Origin: a virus | Strand: one strand, 5' to 3' | DNA: 33,672 nt | IMG/VR virus record: IMGVR_UViG_3300043395_002153 | Coordinates: 1 to 33,672 of that record | Shown here: positions 1 through 8,858 of the stretch, one piece after another | Layout of the letters: each line of letters starts with the position of its first letter | How positions within the stretch are numbered: the stretch's first letter is position 1 | Translations under genes and position numbers: made by a program | Notes under the pieces: model-generated | What the model was told of the DNA's origin: nothing | Database searches by the model: none | The model's input: the letters and a program-made list of their open reading frames with translations, nothing else

Positions 1-409
1 AGTCCCCACTGGGCAGGCCCGTCGCAGGCACCGTGGCGCCCAGCGTCTGATCCCACGTCACCAGATGGTTCAGCGGTGTGCTGCCGTCAGGGGCATAGCG
101 CACCAGGAACGTGTCACCCGTCTTGAGTGCCGCGGCTGCTGGGGTGCCAAGGCGCGGCAGATCCGCCACCCGGTTCACCACCTTCACACCGGCGGTGGGG
201 CGGAACTTGGCGAGGGTGTTGTCCTTCTTGCGCAGCCAGATGCACGGATCCTCCGCGCTGTAGTTCACCGCCAGCTCGCGCAGCTCGAGGTGCTCACGGC
301 CGTTGGCATCCAGCGCCTGCGGCTGGCCCGTCTCGGTGCCGTCATCGGTGGGGGCCTTGGCGCCGCCGGCGATCAGCTCATCGGTCCCACGCCAGTTGAC
401 GATCAGCAC
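1..409 (-). CDS. Tail fibre/adhesin-like protein, 3' end cut off by window edge
   Basis: The minus-strand frame is open from GTG at 409 to the window edge, about 136 codons. The start was chosen because it lies 23 bases after the ATACCCTC element at 433-440, the usual spacing here; an ATG at 416 is in another frame. The visible part contains LRELAVNYSAEDPCIWLR and then KFRPTAGV, which matches the start of the 438-residue protein at 4085-5401 (DLAINYNHEDPALIIK, then EFKPMAGV). This cap is familiar from fibre-like structural proteins of cyanophages. It is probably a virion adhesin or fibre component; the rest of the protein is not visible. Sure of coding, moderately sure of role. Confidence 0.72.
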   Translation of the reverse strand, partial: MLIVNWRGTDELIAGGAKAPTDDGTETGQPQALDANGREHLELRELAVNYSAEDPCIWLRKKDNTLAKFRPTAGVKVVNRVADLPRLGTPAAAALKTGDTFLVRYAPDGSTPLNHLVTWDQTLGATVPATGLPSGD

Positions 410-432
410 CACTCATCCTGCAGCCTCAGGGC

Positions 433-440
433 GAGGGTAT
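433..440 (-). promoter_or_regulatory. ATACCCTC element before the left-edge gene
   Basis: A perfect copy of the recurrent element (minus strand ATACCCTC) lies in the 41-base gap between the collagen fibre stop and the GTG start at 409, with 23 bases to the start. Function inferred: late promoter core or leader control site. Confidence 0.65.
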
Positions 441-450
441 CGAGCGGGCC

Positions 451-2487
451 TCAACGCTCATACAGCACCGACACCTTGCCGGAATCAAAGGTGTTGGCAC
501 CAGCCACCGTCGTCAACCGCAATCGATCCAGGACACCGCTCAACTGCACCGAGCCGCCACTGGCCATCGAACCGCCGGTATCCGAGCGGGCCAGGGTTGA
601 ACCGGCCACCCATAGGCCAGCATCCAGCTGGATCAGCGTCACCTGGAAATGACGCACTGCTGCACCAGCTGTCAGACCATCGATGGCAAAGCCCTGGCCC
701 GTATAACCTGCGTCTCCCACATTAGCGGGATGTCCCAGATAGTTCGACACCTGGAAGCCGCTGGATGTTCCCAGCTGCACAATCACTAAATGCGTTCCAT
801 TGGTGCTTACGGAAGAACCGATCAATGTCAACCGTTTGACGCCAGGTGGAATGTTCAGGAAGTCAACATTCACAAGACCTGTTGCCGTCTTGACGCTATC
901 AAGTGTCAAGTCGGATTTCGCCGATTGCACCCAGGCCGTCGTCGCCAGCTGCCCATCATTGGAATCCGCAGCAGGGAGAGGAGCCGTCGGCTTACCCGTG
1001 AAGGCAGGGCTGGCTAAATCCGCCTTCACGGCCAGCTGCTCCAACGTCGCCTTCTTGTCCAGCTCCACCTTCAGGCCAGCCGGATGCACCGCACGGCTGC
1101 CATCAATGCCGGCCGTCGTCTCCGCCGCAGTGGCCAGCTCCACCACACCCAGAGCCACTTCACTGGCCTGGGCCACGGCCGGTGTCGCCGCCAGCAGCTG
1201 CGCGGCATCCACCAGGCGGCCTGCTGTTCCAGCGGCGATCGCCGCCGCATCCGCCAGCTGCACCACACCCATCGCTGAGGTGGTGGCGACCGCCACCTGA
1301 ATGCGCTTGGAGCCGTCGATCATCACTGGCAGCACCGGCGTCAACGCCTGCGCATCGGCACCAGCAGGACCGGCGGGACCTTGCGGACCCATCGGACCCT
1401 GCGGACCTTCCAGTCCCTGGCTGCCGGTATTGCCGATCGGGCCCTGCGGACCCATCGGGCCCTGTGGCCCTGCAGGGCCGATGTCCCCCTTGGCCCCTGC
1501 AGGGCCCTGCACGCCGGCCGGGCCCGTCTGGCCCTGTGGCCCCGCCGGGCCGATGTCCCCCTTGGCCCCTGCAGGGCCCGTCGCTCCTGCGCTCCCTGCA
1601 GGGCCCGTCGCTCCTGTGGCACCGGTCGGGCCTGCAGGGCCCTGCGGGCCGCGAATCGGACCCACATTCACCCAGCCAGTGCCGCTCCACACCAGGCCAT
1701 CGCCAGCAGCAACGGCACCGCCGGGGAAGCCAGTGATCACGCCGCCGGCGATATACAGATCCCCCGCCACCTGCGCAGGCGCGCTCCACGCGCCAGCCGG
1801 CAACGTGCCGACCACCCGCGTTGCAGCGCCCATTGGCCCGGTCGGGCCCGCCTGGCCGGTGTCACCCTTCGGGCCAGTTGGACCTGCCGGGCCCTGCAAT
1901 CCCTGAGGACCCGCTGGGCCTGCAGGGCCTGCCGCGCCCGTGTCCCCTTTAGGGCCGGCCGGGCCCTGCACGCCTTGCACGCCCTGCGGCCCTGCGACCC
2001 CAGCACTGCCGGCCACACCGGCCGGGCCCTGCGGACCCTCGGGGCCCTCGGGCCCCTCCGGGCCTTCCATCCCATCAGCGCCAGCAGGGCCGCGCATCGC
2101 GCCGATATTCACCCACGCCGCGCCATCCCACACCAACCCATCACCTTCTGCCACCACACCACCGGGGAAGCCAGTGATGACACCCGCCGCGATGAACAGA
2201 TCACCTGGCTGCGGTGTCGCTGTCGGCGGTGTCCAGGCCCCGGCGGCAGCGGTGCCGTGAATGATCAGCGCTGGACCGATCGGACCCTGCGGTCCCCTCG
2301 GGCCTGGCACGCCATCCAATCCCGCAGGGCCCTGGGGACCGGCGGGGCCGGCGGGGCCGGCAACCAACGCCGGCGGTTTCGTCCGCCAGCTGTTCGTTGC
2401 TGCCTCATAGATGTAGGCACCGCCATTGGAGGGATCAATCCACTCGGTGCCATTGGCCGGAGAATCCGGGAAATTGATCGCCACCAA
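451..2487 (-). CDS. Collagen-like tail fibre protein, 678 aa
   Basis: Predicted tail fibre that reaches towards the host surface. Residues 1-42 form a small cap ([10 protein letters not shown], then [12 protein letters not shown]) common in cyanophage fibres and likely to anchor to the virion. Gly-X-Y collagen tracts at about 44-73, 133-221 and 280-378 should form triple helices. Two copies of a 55-60 residue globular insert (about 77-132 and 224-279, both with GVITGFPGG and GDGLVW) interrupt them. Residues 400-470 carry [14 protein letters not shown]-type repeats, 490-520 an [13 protein letters not shown] fibre motif, and about 545-678 a beta-rich C-terminal domain, the likely receptor-binding tip. 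The start is TTG, 18 bases after a TACCCTC element. Trimer formation is inferred from the collagen repeats. Confidence 0.9.
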   Translation of the reverse strand: MVAINFPDSPANGTEWIDPSNGGAYIYEAATNSWRTKPPALVAGPAGPAGPQGPAGLDGVPGPRGPQGPIGPALIIHGTAAAGAWTPPTATPQPGDLFIAAGVITGFPGGVVAEGDGLVWDGAAWVNIGAMRGPAGADGMEGPEGPEGPEGPQGPAGVAGSAGVAGPQGVQGVQGPAGPKGDTGAAGPAGPAGPQGLQGPAGPTGPKGDTGQAGPTGPMGAATRVVGTLPAGAWSAPAQVAGDLYIAGGVITGFPGGAVAAGDGLVWSGTGWVNVGPIRGPQGPAGPTGATGATGPAGSAGATGPAGAKGDIGPAGPQGQTGPAGVQGPAGAKGDIGPAGPQGPMGPQGPIGNTGSQGLEGPQGPMGPQGPAGPAGADAQALTPVLPVMIDGSKRIQVAVATTSAMGVVQLADAAAIAAGTAGRLVDAAQLLAATPAVAQASEVALGVVELATAAETTAGIDGSRAVHPAGLKVELDKKATLEQLAVKADLASPAFTGKPTAPLPAADSNDGQLATTAWVQSAKSDLTLDSVKTATGLVNVDFLNIPPGVKRLTLIGSSVSTNGTHLVIVQLGTSSGFQVSNYLGHPANVGDAGYTGQGFAIDGLTAGAAVRHFQVTLIQLDAGLWVAGSTLARSDTGGSMASGGSVQLSGVLDRLRLTTVAGANTFDSGKVSVLYER
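1354..2358 (-). repeat. Gly-X-Y collagen repeat tracts in the fibre gene
   Basis: Three runs of the nine-base Gly-X-Y periodicity (about 2269-2358, 1825-2091 and 1354-1650) are separated by two copies of one globular insert. KGD tripeptides recur at residues 180, 207, 309 and 333. Near-identical GC-rich blocks make the region prone to unequal recombination and to assembly error. Confidence 0.85.
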
Positions 2488-2505
2488 CGCTCAAGCCGCT
2501 GGCGG

Positions 2506-2513
2506 GAGGGTAG
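2506..2513 (-). promoter_or_regulatory. CTACCCTC element before the collagen fibre gene
   Basis: One-base variant of the recurrent element in the 55-base gap between two genes, 18 bases before the TTG start at 2487. Its presence supports that non-ATG start. Confidence 0.5.
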
Positions 2514-2542
2514 TTGCAGTGACTTGGCGCAAGCACGGAGCG

Positions 2543-2995
2543 TCAGGCCACCACGGCCCAGTCACCTGGCACGTCATCAGGCTCGTTGCTCCGGTTGTTG
2601 CTGGTCGCCACCCACGTCCTGCCGCCGTGCAGCACTCGTTCGCCAATCGTGTAGTCCACAGCCGCATCCCATTCCCTCGGGTGCGTGAGAGCCACCAGTG
2701 CCGTCAGATCACCAAGAGTGAGCCCCAACCCGGCCAGCTTCTCCGCTGTGGTGAACACCACCGCTGCCGGTGCCGGCGGGATCGGCACCACCTTCCAGCT
2801 GCGTGTCACCTTGCCGCTGGTCTTGTCGATCACCTCGGTGGCTTCCAGCTGCTGCGTGGCTGGATCAAACGCCGGTGGATCCACCTGCTCGACAGTTAAC
2901 ACCTGCAGGGTGGGGCTCAGACCGATGATCGGTTCTTCGTCCTGGCGGGGATAGGGCAGCAGATCGCCGGTGAGCGTGTTGAGAAGGAGCTTCAT
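2543..2995 (-). CDS. Small tail protein with carbohydrate-binding-like C-terminus, 150 aa
   Basis: Starts with ATG three bases after the stop of the propeller gene, so probably translationally coupled to it. Residues 1-105 are unrecognised, with a Pro-rich middle. Residues 106-150 fit the short aromatic pattern of chitin-binding type 3/CBM5-12 modules: W109, the Y115-T-I-G-E-R turn, G124-G-R-T-W128, N133, P139 and a closing G-D-W146. These modules bind polysaccharides through exposed aromatic residues. Lying between a beta-propeller and a collagen fibre, it may help bind a surface glycan. The family match is by eye on a short pattern, so the glycan role is inference. Confidence 0.72.
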   Translation of the reverse strand: MKLLLNTLTGDLLPYPRQDEEPIIGLSPTLQVLTVEQVDPPAFDPATQQLEATEVIDKTSGKVTRSWKVVPIPPAPAAVVFTTAEKLAGLGLTLGDLTALVALTHPREWDAAVDYTIGERVLHGGRTWVATSNNRSNEPDDVPGDWAVVA

Positions 2996-2998
2996 GGT

Positions 2999-4081
2999 TC
3001 AGACTCTGTTGTAGCGATTGGAGAGGATTAAGGACGCGGGCAGTTGTGTTGGCAGGCGGTTGCCAATAAGCGTAATGGTACCGTCTCTCCCTGAAGGCAC
3101 TAGAACACGACCATCAAAAAGCAGGCAAGGCAATGCGAAATACTGACTTCCACTGTACTGGTGAGGGCCATCAAAAGCATTGCAATCGGCGGATACGGTT
3201 CCGTAATGGCCGCCTACTTGGCCGGGGCTGATAAAGATTTTCCTATCCGCTAACATACACCCTCCAAGGTAATGCCTAGTGCGTGGCTGGACCGTGAGGT
3301 GAGTATCAAAGCTTTTGGTTGTGGGATCAAAAACGATTGCGTGGCTACCTTCTGGAACACAGAATACTTTTCCTTGCGCAGTCAACACCGTATCAAGGAT
3401 AGCGCCATTAGTCCCGAGCGTATTTGGTATTTCCTCAATAGAATTAGTGGATGGGTGATACAGGAACATCTTTTTACCCGCAGTGTATGGCGCGATAAAC
3501 ACGGTATCGTCCAATAATGACGCTAAGCGAGAGTAATGAACATTAGGCTCTAGAGTCGCGACGACCGAGGCAGTGTCAGTGCTGACGTCATGTACCCATA
3601 ATTCCTTAAGGCTACTGGCTGACACGTTCAGCACTCTCCCGTCGTTAAGAAGTATGCATCCAGAGGAGCTTTTGCCTGGATGAAGCAACCTGACCGTGTC
3701 TGCTTTGCAGTCATACAGCAAAGAAGGAGAAGCTTCGCTGCGTGCAGCCATATAGAGTTGTCCGTCTTTTAGGAGACACGCGCCATCTAGCCACCAGTGG
3801 GGCGTGAAAGGGGCAGTCAGAATGCGAGTAGTATTTGTTGCTGGATCAAATATCAATGGAGAACCCGAGGTTGGAGCAAGCATTACTTGACCATTGATCA
3901 TTACAACAGCGCCTTTGTACCCACGGGTGGTGGCGTCAATGCTTTTGATAGCCTCCACAACATCTACGTGGCCAGCCGGTACTGTCACGGGTGGCGGTGG
4001 AAACGGCCCTCCTGAAATGTCGCCGGGGGAGACCACGATGGGCGCCGACTTGGGCGCATACCAGAAAGGGTTGATCAGCAT
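2999..4081 (-). CDS. Kelch-like beta-propeller protein, probable receptor-binding tail protein, 360 aa
   Basis: Seven repeats of about 42-45 residues begin near residues 57, 99, 140, 185, 227, 272 and 316. Each has a small-residue/hydrophobic start followed by LxDGxVxxxP-like strands; several add an FDPxTxxxxxL segment (LIFDPATNT, LYHPSTNS, IVFDPTTKS). This spacing and count fit a seven-bladed Kelch/galactose-oxidase-type propeller, a fold used for ligand binding. A Pro-rich linker (PPPPVTVP, residues 28-35) joins it to a short N-terminus. The start is ATG, directly after the 438-residue gene. The DNA is clearly more A+T-rich than its neighbours, which suggests recent acquisition or exchange, as often seen for receptor-binding genes. 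No enzymatic residues were recognised. Confidence 0.82.
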   Translation of the reverse strand: MLINPFWYAPKSAPIVVSPGDISGGPFPPPPVTVPAGHVDVVEAIKSIDATTRGYKGAVVMINGQVMLAPTSGSPLIFDPATNTTRILTAPFTPHWWLDGACLLKDGQLYMAARSEASPSLLYDCKADTVRLLHPGKSSSGCILLNDGRVLNVSASSLKELWVHDVSTDTASVVATLEPNVHYSRLASLLDDTVFIAPYTAGKKMFLYHPSTNSIEEIPNTLGTNGAILDTVLTAQGKVFCVPEGSHAIVFDPTTKSFDTHLTVQPRTRHYLGGCMLADRKIFISPGQVGGHYGTVSADCNAFDGPHQYSGSQYFALPCLLFDGRVLVPSGRDGTITLIGNRLPTQLPASLILSNRYNRV

Positions 4082-4084
4082 CGA

Positions 4085-5401
4085 TCAAGCCCTCTCGCCG
4101 ATCAGATACATCTTGAGGCCAGCGCCGGCAAAGGTGGCACCAACCTGCGTGAAGTCCACTTCGATCAAAGCATCAGCCGCCAGAGCCGTTGTGCTCAACG
4201 TGGCGGCAGTGCTCACCCTGCTGCCGTCAGCAATCTGCGGTGGTGTTGCAAACACCGACGTTCCGTTGACGCGCAGGCCAAAAGCGATGGCCGCACCTGT
4301 CGGTGGCTTCACGGCGTTGAACTTCACTTCCTTCAACTTCATCGCTACCGGCAGGTGATCACTGATCACAGCCGTTCCTGTCTTGATCGCTGTCGCCTCA
4401 TCGCCCAGCGCCCAGCCAAGAACCAGCAGCTGCGTCGGCACTGCCGCTTTCAACTGCGCTGCATCCACCACCAACCCGGCGGTGCCAGCCGTGATCGCTG
4501 CTGCATCCGCCAGTTGCACCACGCCCTTGGCCGCTGTCGTGGCATCAGGCGGCACATGGGCTTTCAGTTGCGCGGCATCCACCACCAACCCGGCTGTCCC
4601 AGCCGTGATCGCTGCGGCATCCGCCAGCTGGACAACGCCTTTGGCGGCGCTCGTCGCATCCGCCACCACCGCATCAGGGCCCAGCTGCTGCCAGCTCGCC
4701 CCATCAAACACATAGACATCGCCAACCGCGGCAGCGGCCTTCACCCCAGGCCAATCCGCGGCGGGCGCTCCGGCCTTGCCCACCTGCAGCAGATCGCCCG
4801 CCGCCGGGGTATAACCCGCGGCCCGGGCCACTGTCGTGTCGATCGCTCCCTGCCACGCCGTCCGCGGACTCGCCGCAGTCCCCGCTCCAGCCCAGGCCAG
4901 CCCATCCCACACCATCAGCTCGTGCAGGCTGACGGCATTGCCGGCCAGGCCCGTCCAGCCCGCCGCGGCCGTTCCCGCTGCGCTGGCGATCCAGGTGTCA
5001 CCCACCGCAGGAGTGGCCGGCACCGAACCCGCAGCTGTCGGATCAACGCGGCCCTTGTAGGTGAGTGCATTTGCCACCGATGGCGGCACTGCCGCAGGGC
5101 TTGCATCCACCCACGCGCTCACCAGCGGCGTGCCACTGCTGTAGCGGAGGAACAACCGCGCACTGGTGGTGTCCCACCACAGATCACCATCCTTCGCCAC
5201 CACCGGCGCCGTCGCCGCCACGGTCACGCCGGCCATCGGCTTGAACTCGATCAGCGCATTGTCATCACCTTTGATGATCAGCGCTGGATCTTCATGGTTG
5301 TAATTGATCGCCAGATCGCCATAGCTCATGTCCGCAGGATTGGGCCGCCGGCCCTTCACGCTGCTGCGGTACAGCCGAACATCGATCGGTGCCTTGGCCA
5401 T
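4085..5401 (-). CDS. Modular tail/fibre protein, 438 aa
   Basis: Starts at ATG 5401. Residues 1-60 hold the cap SYGDLAINYNHEDPALIIK, shared with the gene at the left edge. A DGDLWWDTTSARLFLRY segment (about 71-87) belongs to a GxLWxDT module that recurs in other tail proteins here. The middle is Ala/Gly-rich with similar GDTWIASAAG and GDVYVFDG pieces, followed by two tandem 38-residue repeats ([14 protein letters not shown]) and a beta-rich C-terminal domain of about 110 residues. Likely a fibre or adhesin joined to the virion through its N-terminus. It is first in a group with the propeller and the 150-residue protein, with three-base gaps. Confidence 0.8.
   Translation of the reverse strand: MAKAPIDVRLYRSSVKGRRPNPADMSYGDLAINYNHEDPALIIKGDDNALIEFKPMAGVTVAATAPVVAKDGDLWWDTTSARLFLRYSSGTPLVSAWVDASPAAVPPSVANALTYKGRVDPTAAGSVPATPAVGDTWIASAAGTAAAGWTGLAGNAVSLHELMVWDGLAWAGAGTAASPRTAWQGAIDTTVARAAGYTPAAGDLLQVGKAGAPAADWPGVKAAAAVGDVYVFDGASWQQLGPDAVVADATSAAKGVVQLADAAAITAGTAGLVVDAAQLKAHVPPDATTAAKGVVQLADAAAITAGTAGLVVDAAQLKAAVPTQLLVLGWALGDEATAIKTGTAVISDHLPVAMKLKEVKFNAVKPPTGAAIAFGLRVNGTSVFATPPQIADGSRVSTAATLSTTALAADALIEVDFTQVGATFAGAGLKMYLIGERA
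4433..4660 (-). repeat. Two tandem 38-codon repeats ([14 protein letters not shown] module)
   Basis: Two adjacent 114-base units encode nearly identical peptides starting DATSAAKG and DATTAAKG. A related unit is in the collagen fibre (about 1216-1290). The same module in different tail genes suggests spread by recombination within the tail cluster. Confidence 0.8.
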
Positions 5402-5423
5402 GACGAGAAAAATCCCTGCGGAA

Positions 5424-5441
5424 CACCCCTAACAAGGGGTG
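5424..5441. other. Seven-base-pair hairpin in the leader of the 438-aa gene
   Basis: CACCCCT, a four-base loop and AGGGGTG form a perfect stem. On the minus strand it lies between the ATACCCTG element (5446-5453) and the ATG at 5401, giving the longest element-to-start gap seen (44 bases). No U-tract follows directly, so it is not a clear terminator; a leader structure is possible. Confidence 0.5.
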
Positions 5442-5445
5442 CCCA

Positions 5446-5453
5446 CAGGGTAT
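5446..5453 (-). promoter_or_regulatory. ATACCCTG element before the 438-aa gene
   Basis: Perfect copy of the recurrent element in the 59-base gap, eight bases after the stop of the 423-residue gene and 44 bases before ATG 5401; a hairpin sits in between. Confidence 0.62.
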
Positions 5454-5460
5454 AGGGGTT

Positions 5461-6732
5461 TCAAAATTCCCCCAGATCCACCACTGTCACGAGCTTGTAC
5501 GCGCCGGCGGCGCCATCCGCCACCACGCTCGAGTCGCGCACCAGCAGCCCCTTCATCTTGTCCGGTGCCACCACGGACACGGCGCTGTCGCTCACGTCAC
5601 CACAACCGTGCAAGGAGAGCGGCGTTGCGATGAGGCCGGAGCTGATGACGTGCCACTGGACGGTGCCGCCCACATAGACAATGTGATCATTGGCTGCCAG
5701 GGGCACATTGACCGGCGCCGCATCACCTGTCGGGGTACCGGCCTTGGACACCACGAAGAAATCACCTTCCTTCAGGCCTGTGCCGGCGGAGAGCTTGGCG
5801 CCTGCCGTGAGGTTGCCGCGGCCATTCGCCGCTGCGGTGGCGGTGGGAGTGGCGATGCCACTGGCGCTGGCGTCATAGGTGCCAAGCAGTGTCGAGCCCG
5901 TCACCAGCCCGGCGATCTGATCAGCGAAGGCCCGCATCTGCTTGGCCGTCACCACACCGCCTGCGTTGTTGGTGGTGGCGGTGGGATCACCCGTCTCGGT
6001 GATGTCGGTGTCGCGGGCAAGCACCACCGCACCTTTCACGGCGCCGGCGCCAGCGGCGTCAGGAGCGGTGGCATCCGGCACCCCGGCGCCGGTCTTGATG
6101 AAGCTGCTGCCATCGAAGACGTAGGTGCCGGCATCGGCGCCAGGGCCGGCGACGACGAGCATGTCGCCGGACTTCAGATCCGCTTTGGTGGTGACACCGC
6201 TGCCGGTGACGGCCGCCAGCACCACCACCGCCTTGGCGGTGATGTCAGCGCCAGCGGCAGCGGTGATCGCCGCCTGGGTGGCGGAGAAGACCTTGGGGGA
6301 GGCAGCGGGGGGCACCCAGGCAATGCCGTTGTGCATCAGCAGCTGCGGCGTGCCGCTGGCCGGCACCAGGACGAACAGATCGCCCTTGGCGGCATTGGCA
6401 ACTGGCGGCAATGCGGTGCCTGAGTTCAGTCCTTCTCCTTTGAGATCAAAGATCTCATAGCCTTCGTTCTGGTAGATCGAACCAGCGGCGGCACCAGTGG
6501 CGGGCCGTGCGGTGGCCACCTTGGCCGGAACAGTGACGTTGGTGACACCAAAGATTGTCTGAGCGCCGGCGGCGACTGCCTTGCCGTGCACCAGGACATC
6601 ATCACCAGCGCAGCCGACGAGCAGCCATTTGTTAGCGAGGTTGAAGGCGATCTGTCCTGGCTTGAGACCATCGGGCAGCTTCGTTGCCGTGGGTGTGCGC
6701 AGGTGCTGCAGCGCGATGTTCGAGAGGGCCAT
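5461..6732 (-). CDS. Modular tail/structural protein, 423 aa
   Basis: ATG start at 6732, preceded 26 bases upstream by ATACCCTC. The N-terminus contains LKPGQIAFNLANKWLLVG, comparable to the short caps of the other fibre-like proteins. The rest is Ala/Gly/Thr/Val-rich, predicted beta-structured, with repeated GDLFVL-, GDMLVV- and GDFFVV-type strands at roughly 130, 205 and 330 and a degenerate GAVVLARDTD element related to the GVVQLADA repeats. No enzymatic motif was seen. By composition and place among adhesin genes it is probably a tail fibre or baseplate-type protein. Confidence 0.75.
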   Translation of the reverse strand: MALSNIALQHLRTPTATKLPDGLKPGQIAFNLANKWLLVGCAGDDVLVHGKAVAAGAQTIFGVTNVTVPAKVATARPATGAAAGSIYQNEGYEIFDLKGEGLNSGTALPPVANAAKGDLFVLVPASGTPQLLMHNGIAWVPPAASPKVFSATQAAITAAAGADITAKAVVVLAAVTGSGVTTKADLKSGDMLVVAGPGADAGTYVFDGSSFIKTGAGVPDATAPDAAGAGAVKGAVVLARDTDITETGDPTATTNNAGGVVTAKQMRAFADQIAGLVTGSTLLGTYDASASGIATPTATAAANGRGNLTAGAKLSAGTGLKEGDFFVVSKAGTPTGDAAPVNVPLAANDHIVYVGGTVQWHVISSGLIATPLSLHGCGDVSDSAVSVVAPDKMKGLLVRDSSVVADGAAGAYKLVTVVDLGEF

Positions 6733-6758
6733 GGATCAGGCGTCGGGCAGTCTGTCGA

Positions 6759-6766
6759 GAGGGTAT
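6759..6766 (-). promoter_or_regulatory. ATACCCTC element before the 423-aa gene
   Basis: Perfect copy in the 41-base gap between the 694-residue gene (stop at 6774) and ATG 6732; 26 bases to the start. Confidence 0.65.
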
Positions 6767-6773
6767 CGGAGGC

Positions 6774-8858
6774 TTAGAAGGAGCCTTCGTCGAGGCCGAT
6801 GATCTGGTTGGTGGTGTTGACGAGCACGCCAGGGCCAGGGAGGAGGAAGGCGCCAGCGGGTGTGGCCCCGCCACCCGTGGCCCCGCCACCTGTGGCGGCG
6901 TTAGAGGGCGGGACGCGGCTGCCGCCGGCATCGATCACCAGTGTCTGGTTGTCCGCCATCGTCACGACAGTGCCGCCAGCACCGCGGATCCGCAGCGTCG
7001 TGTCGGTGCCATCGCTGTGGGTGACGCGGATGGCGGCGGTGAGCGGATCGCTGACGAAGTCGATCGCCTCGAGCGCCGTCACGCACAAGCCACCCACACC
7101 ACCACCACCGGTACCGCCTCCGGGGGTGGTGGTGCTGCCGCGGAGGTTGTCGGGCGATGCCGACACCCATTGCGTCGAGGTCCCGTCATCAAACAGCACC
7201 ATCAGCTCGCCGGTGACGGTGTTCCACCACAGCTCACCAGGCCGTGCCGGCGGTGGCGTGGCGCCGACATGCGCGCGGGCCGGCAGTGCCGCATCACGCA
7301 GCAACCCACTGCGCAGCAGCAGTTGCGTGCTGGACAGTGCTGTGCCGACCGCCACGCCAGATGATCCCGCCGGCTTGGTCGTCAGCTGACCTGCTGCAGT
7401 GCTGGAGACGTAGTAATCACGCCCGGCCGTCAGGCCTGCCACGAGGGCGTGCGGCTCGGCGTTGTCGATCACGCCTGCCCATTGCGCTTCCCGCAGGGTG
7501 ATCACACCTTCAATCCCTGCCGCCACCTGGCCGCCGGGGAGGGCATCTTCAAGGGCGATCGCCACGGCGCTGCCCATCGCCGTCGAAGGCCCTGCCAGCT
7601 GCCAGTTCGCCGCGCCATGCACCAGCGGTTGACCAGCCCTGATCGACTGGCCGCTGCCATTGATGCCGGCAAAGCGCTGGACATCATTGATCGCCAGCCA
7701 GCGGCCTCCTTGCCGCACCGACACCCGGCTGGTGCTGCTGTCCAGCCAGAGATCACCATCCAGCGCCGTCGATGGCGCAGTGGCGGCGGTGGAGAAGCGA
7801 TCGTGCCACTTCAGTTCACCGGCATCCACCACCAGAGAAGTGCCCTGGCTGCCAAGCGACAACCGATCCACCTGCCCGCCCTTGAAGGTGATCAGATCAC
7901 CAGGCGCCAGGGCGGTGCGCAGTTCCGCCAACCGGTTCAGCACCGGGTTGTTCACATACGCCGTCTTCCACTGCAGCGCTGCTTCATCCCAGAAGCCGAT
8001 CGTCTCGGCGCCACCGGCTGGATTGCACCAGATCGCTTCTGTCGCACCCGGCGGCCTGCCGCCACCAGTGGGGATTGGATCCGTCGCACTCACCCCCGCC
8101 GGCCAGGGTGGCTGAAGGCCCATCGACACCAGATCGATGAAAGCGCCAACACCACTACCGCCATAGGCCAGCACCCGACCACCTGTCGCGCCAGCAGGGG
8201 GGGCGATGCTGCGGACGCCGCCGCCGCCATCCGCCACCAGCACCGCGCCATTGCCTGCCGCGGTCAACGTCTGCAGCAACGCCGCCACGCCACCGCCAAG
8301 CACCGAGGCCCACACCGTTCCGGTGAACACCTTCAGTTCACCGGCGGTGGTGTCCATCCACAACGCACCAGCCAGTGGCGTCGTCACCGGTGCAACTGCG
8401 CCATAGGCCAGGATCGGGCTGTAGGCCAGCGTCCGCATCGCCAGGCCCGTCACCGGACTGGTTTCCGGCAGGCCCGCGTGGCTTGTCGGCACCTGGATCA
8501 CACCCGGCACCGCCGCCGGTTGATCCAGAGGCATCCAGCCACCGGTGGAACCAACGATCAGTCGGCCCGGCTCATACGGACCTACCGCACCCAACAGTGC
8601 GGTGGCGTTGACGCCATCCATCCAGCTGGTGGGACGGCCGTCCTGCACCAACCCCAGCACCGCCAGGCCTCGGATGAGGCGATCAAGGCTCTGCCCCCAG
8701 TTGCCGCCAACAACCTGCGGCAACGCCGGCGTGACGCCGTTGAAGCCGACAGGCCCTGCGAACAGGACCGAACCCGCCAGGTGCAGCGTGTCGCCAGTCT
8801 CAAGCTGGCGGTTGACGCCACGGGCGCCATCGAAAACAAGCGGCTTGAGCAGCGCCAT
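6774..8858 (-). CDS. Large modular tail protein, 694 aa
   Basis: ATG at 8858 overlaps the upstream stop as TGATG, so translation is probably coupled to the 179-residue gene. The protein is a chain of beta-rich modules: three GxLWxDT-type hairpins (AGALWMDTTAGELKVF, DGDLWLDSSTSRVSV, PGELWWNTVTGELMVL), a GRDYYVS/GQLTTKPAGS/VGTAL module also present in the 179-residue protein, and a Gly/Thr-rich linker (PGGGTGGGGVGG) before the C-terminal domain. No catalytic residues were recognised. Likely a long fibre, tail-needle or baseplate component; the modules suggest it grew by duplication. Confidence 0.78.
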   Translation of the reverse strand: MALLKPLVFDGARGVNRQLETGDTLHLAGSVLFAGPVGFNGVTPALPQVVGGNWGQSLDRLIRGLAVLGLVQDGRPTSWMDGVNATALLGAVGPYEPGRLIVGSTGGWMPLDQPAAVPGVIQVPTSHAGLPETSPVTGLAMRTLAYSPILAYGAVAPVTTPLAGALWMDTTAGELKVFTGTVWASVLGGGVAALLQTLTAAGNGAVLVADGGGGVRSIAPPAGATGGRVLAYGGSGVGAFIDLVSMGLQPPWPAGVSATDPIPTGGGRPPGATEAIWCNPAGGAETIGFWDEAALQWKTAYVNNPVLNRLAELRTALAPGDLITFKGGQVDRLSLGSQGTSLVVDAGELKWHDRFSTAATAPSTALDGDLWLDSSTSRVSVRQGGRWLAINDVQRFAGINGSGQSIRAGQPLVHGAANWQLAGPSTAMGSAVAIALEDALPGGQVAAGIEGVITLREAQWAGVIDNAEPHALVAGLTAGRDYYVSSTAAGQLTTKPAGSSGVAVGTALSSTQLLLRSGLLRDAALPARAHVGATPPPARPGELWWNTVTGELMVLFDDGTSTQWVSASPDNLRGSTTTPGGGTGGGGVGGLCVTALEAIDFVSDPLTAAIRVTHSDGTDTTLRIRGAGGTVVTMADNQTLVIDAGGSRVPPSNAATGGGATGGGATPAGAFLLPGPGVLVNTTNQIIGLDEGSF

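Noticed and set aside
1381-2688. Plus-strand open frame of 435 codons
   Set aside because: Reverse reading of the Gly-X-Y collagen tracts.
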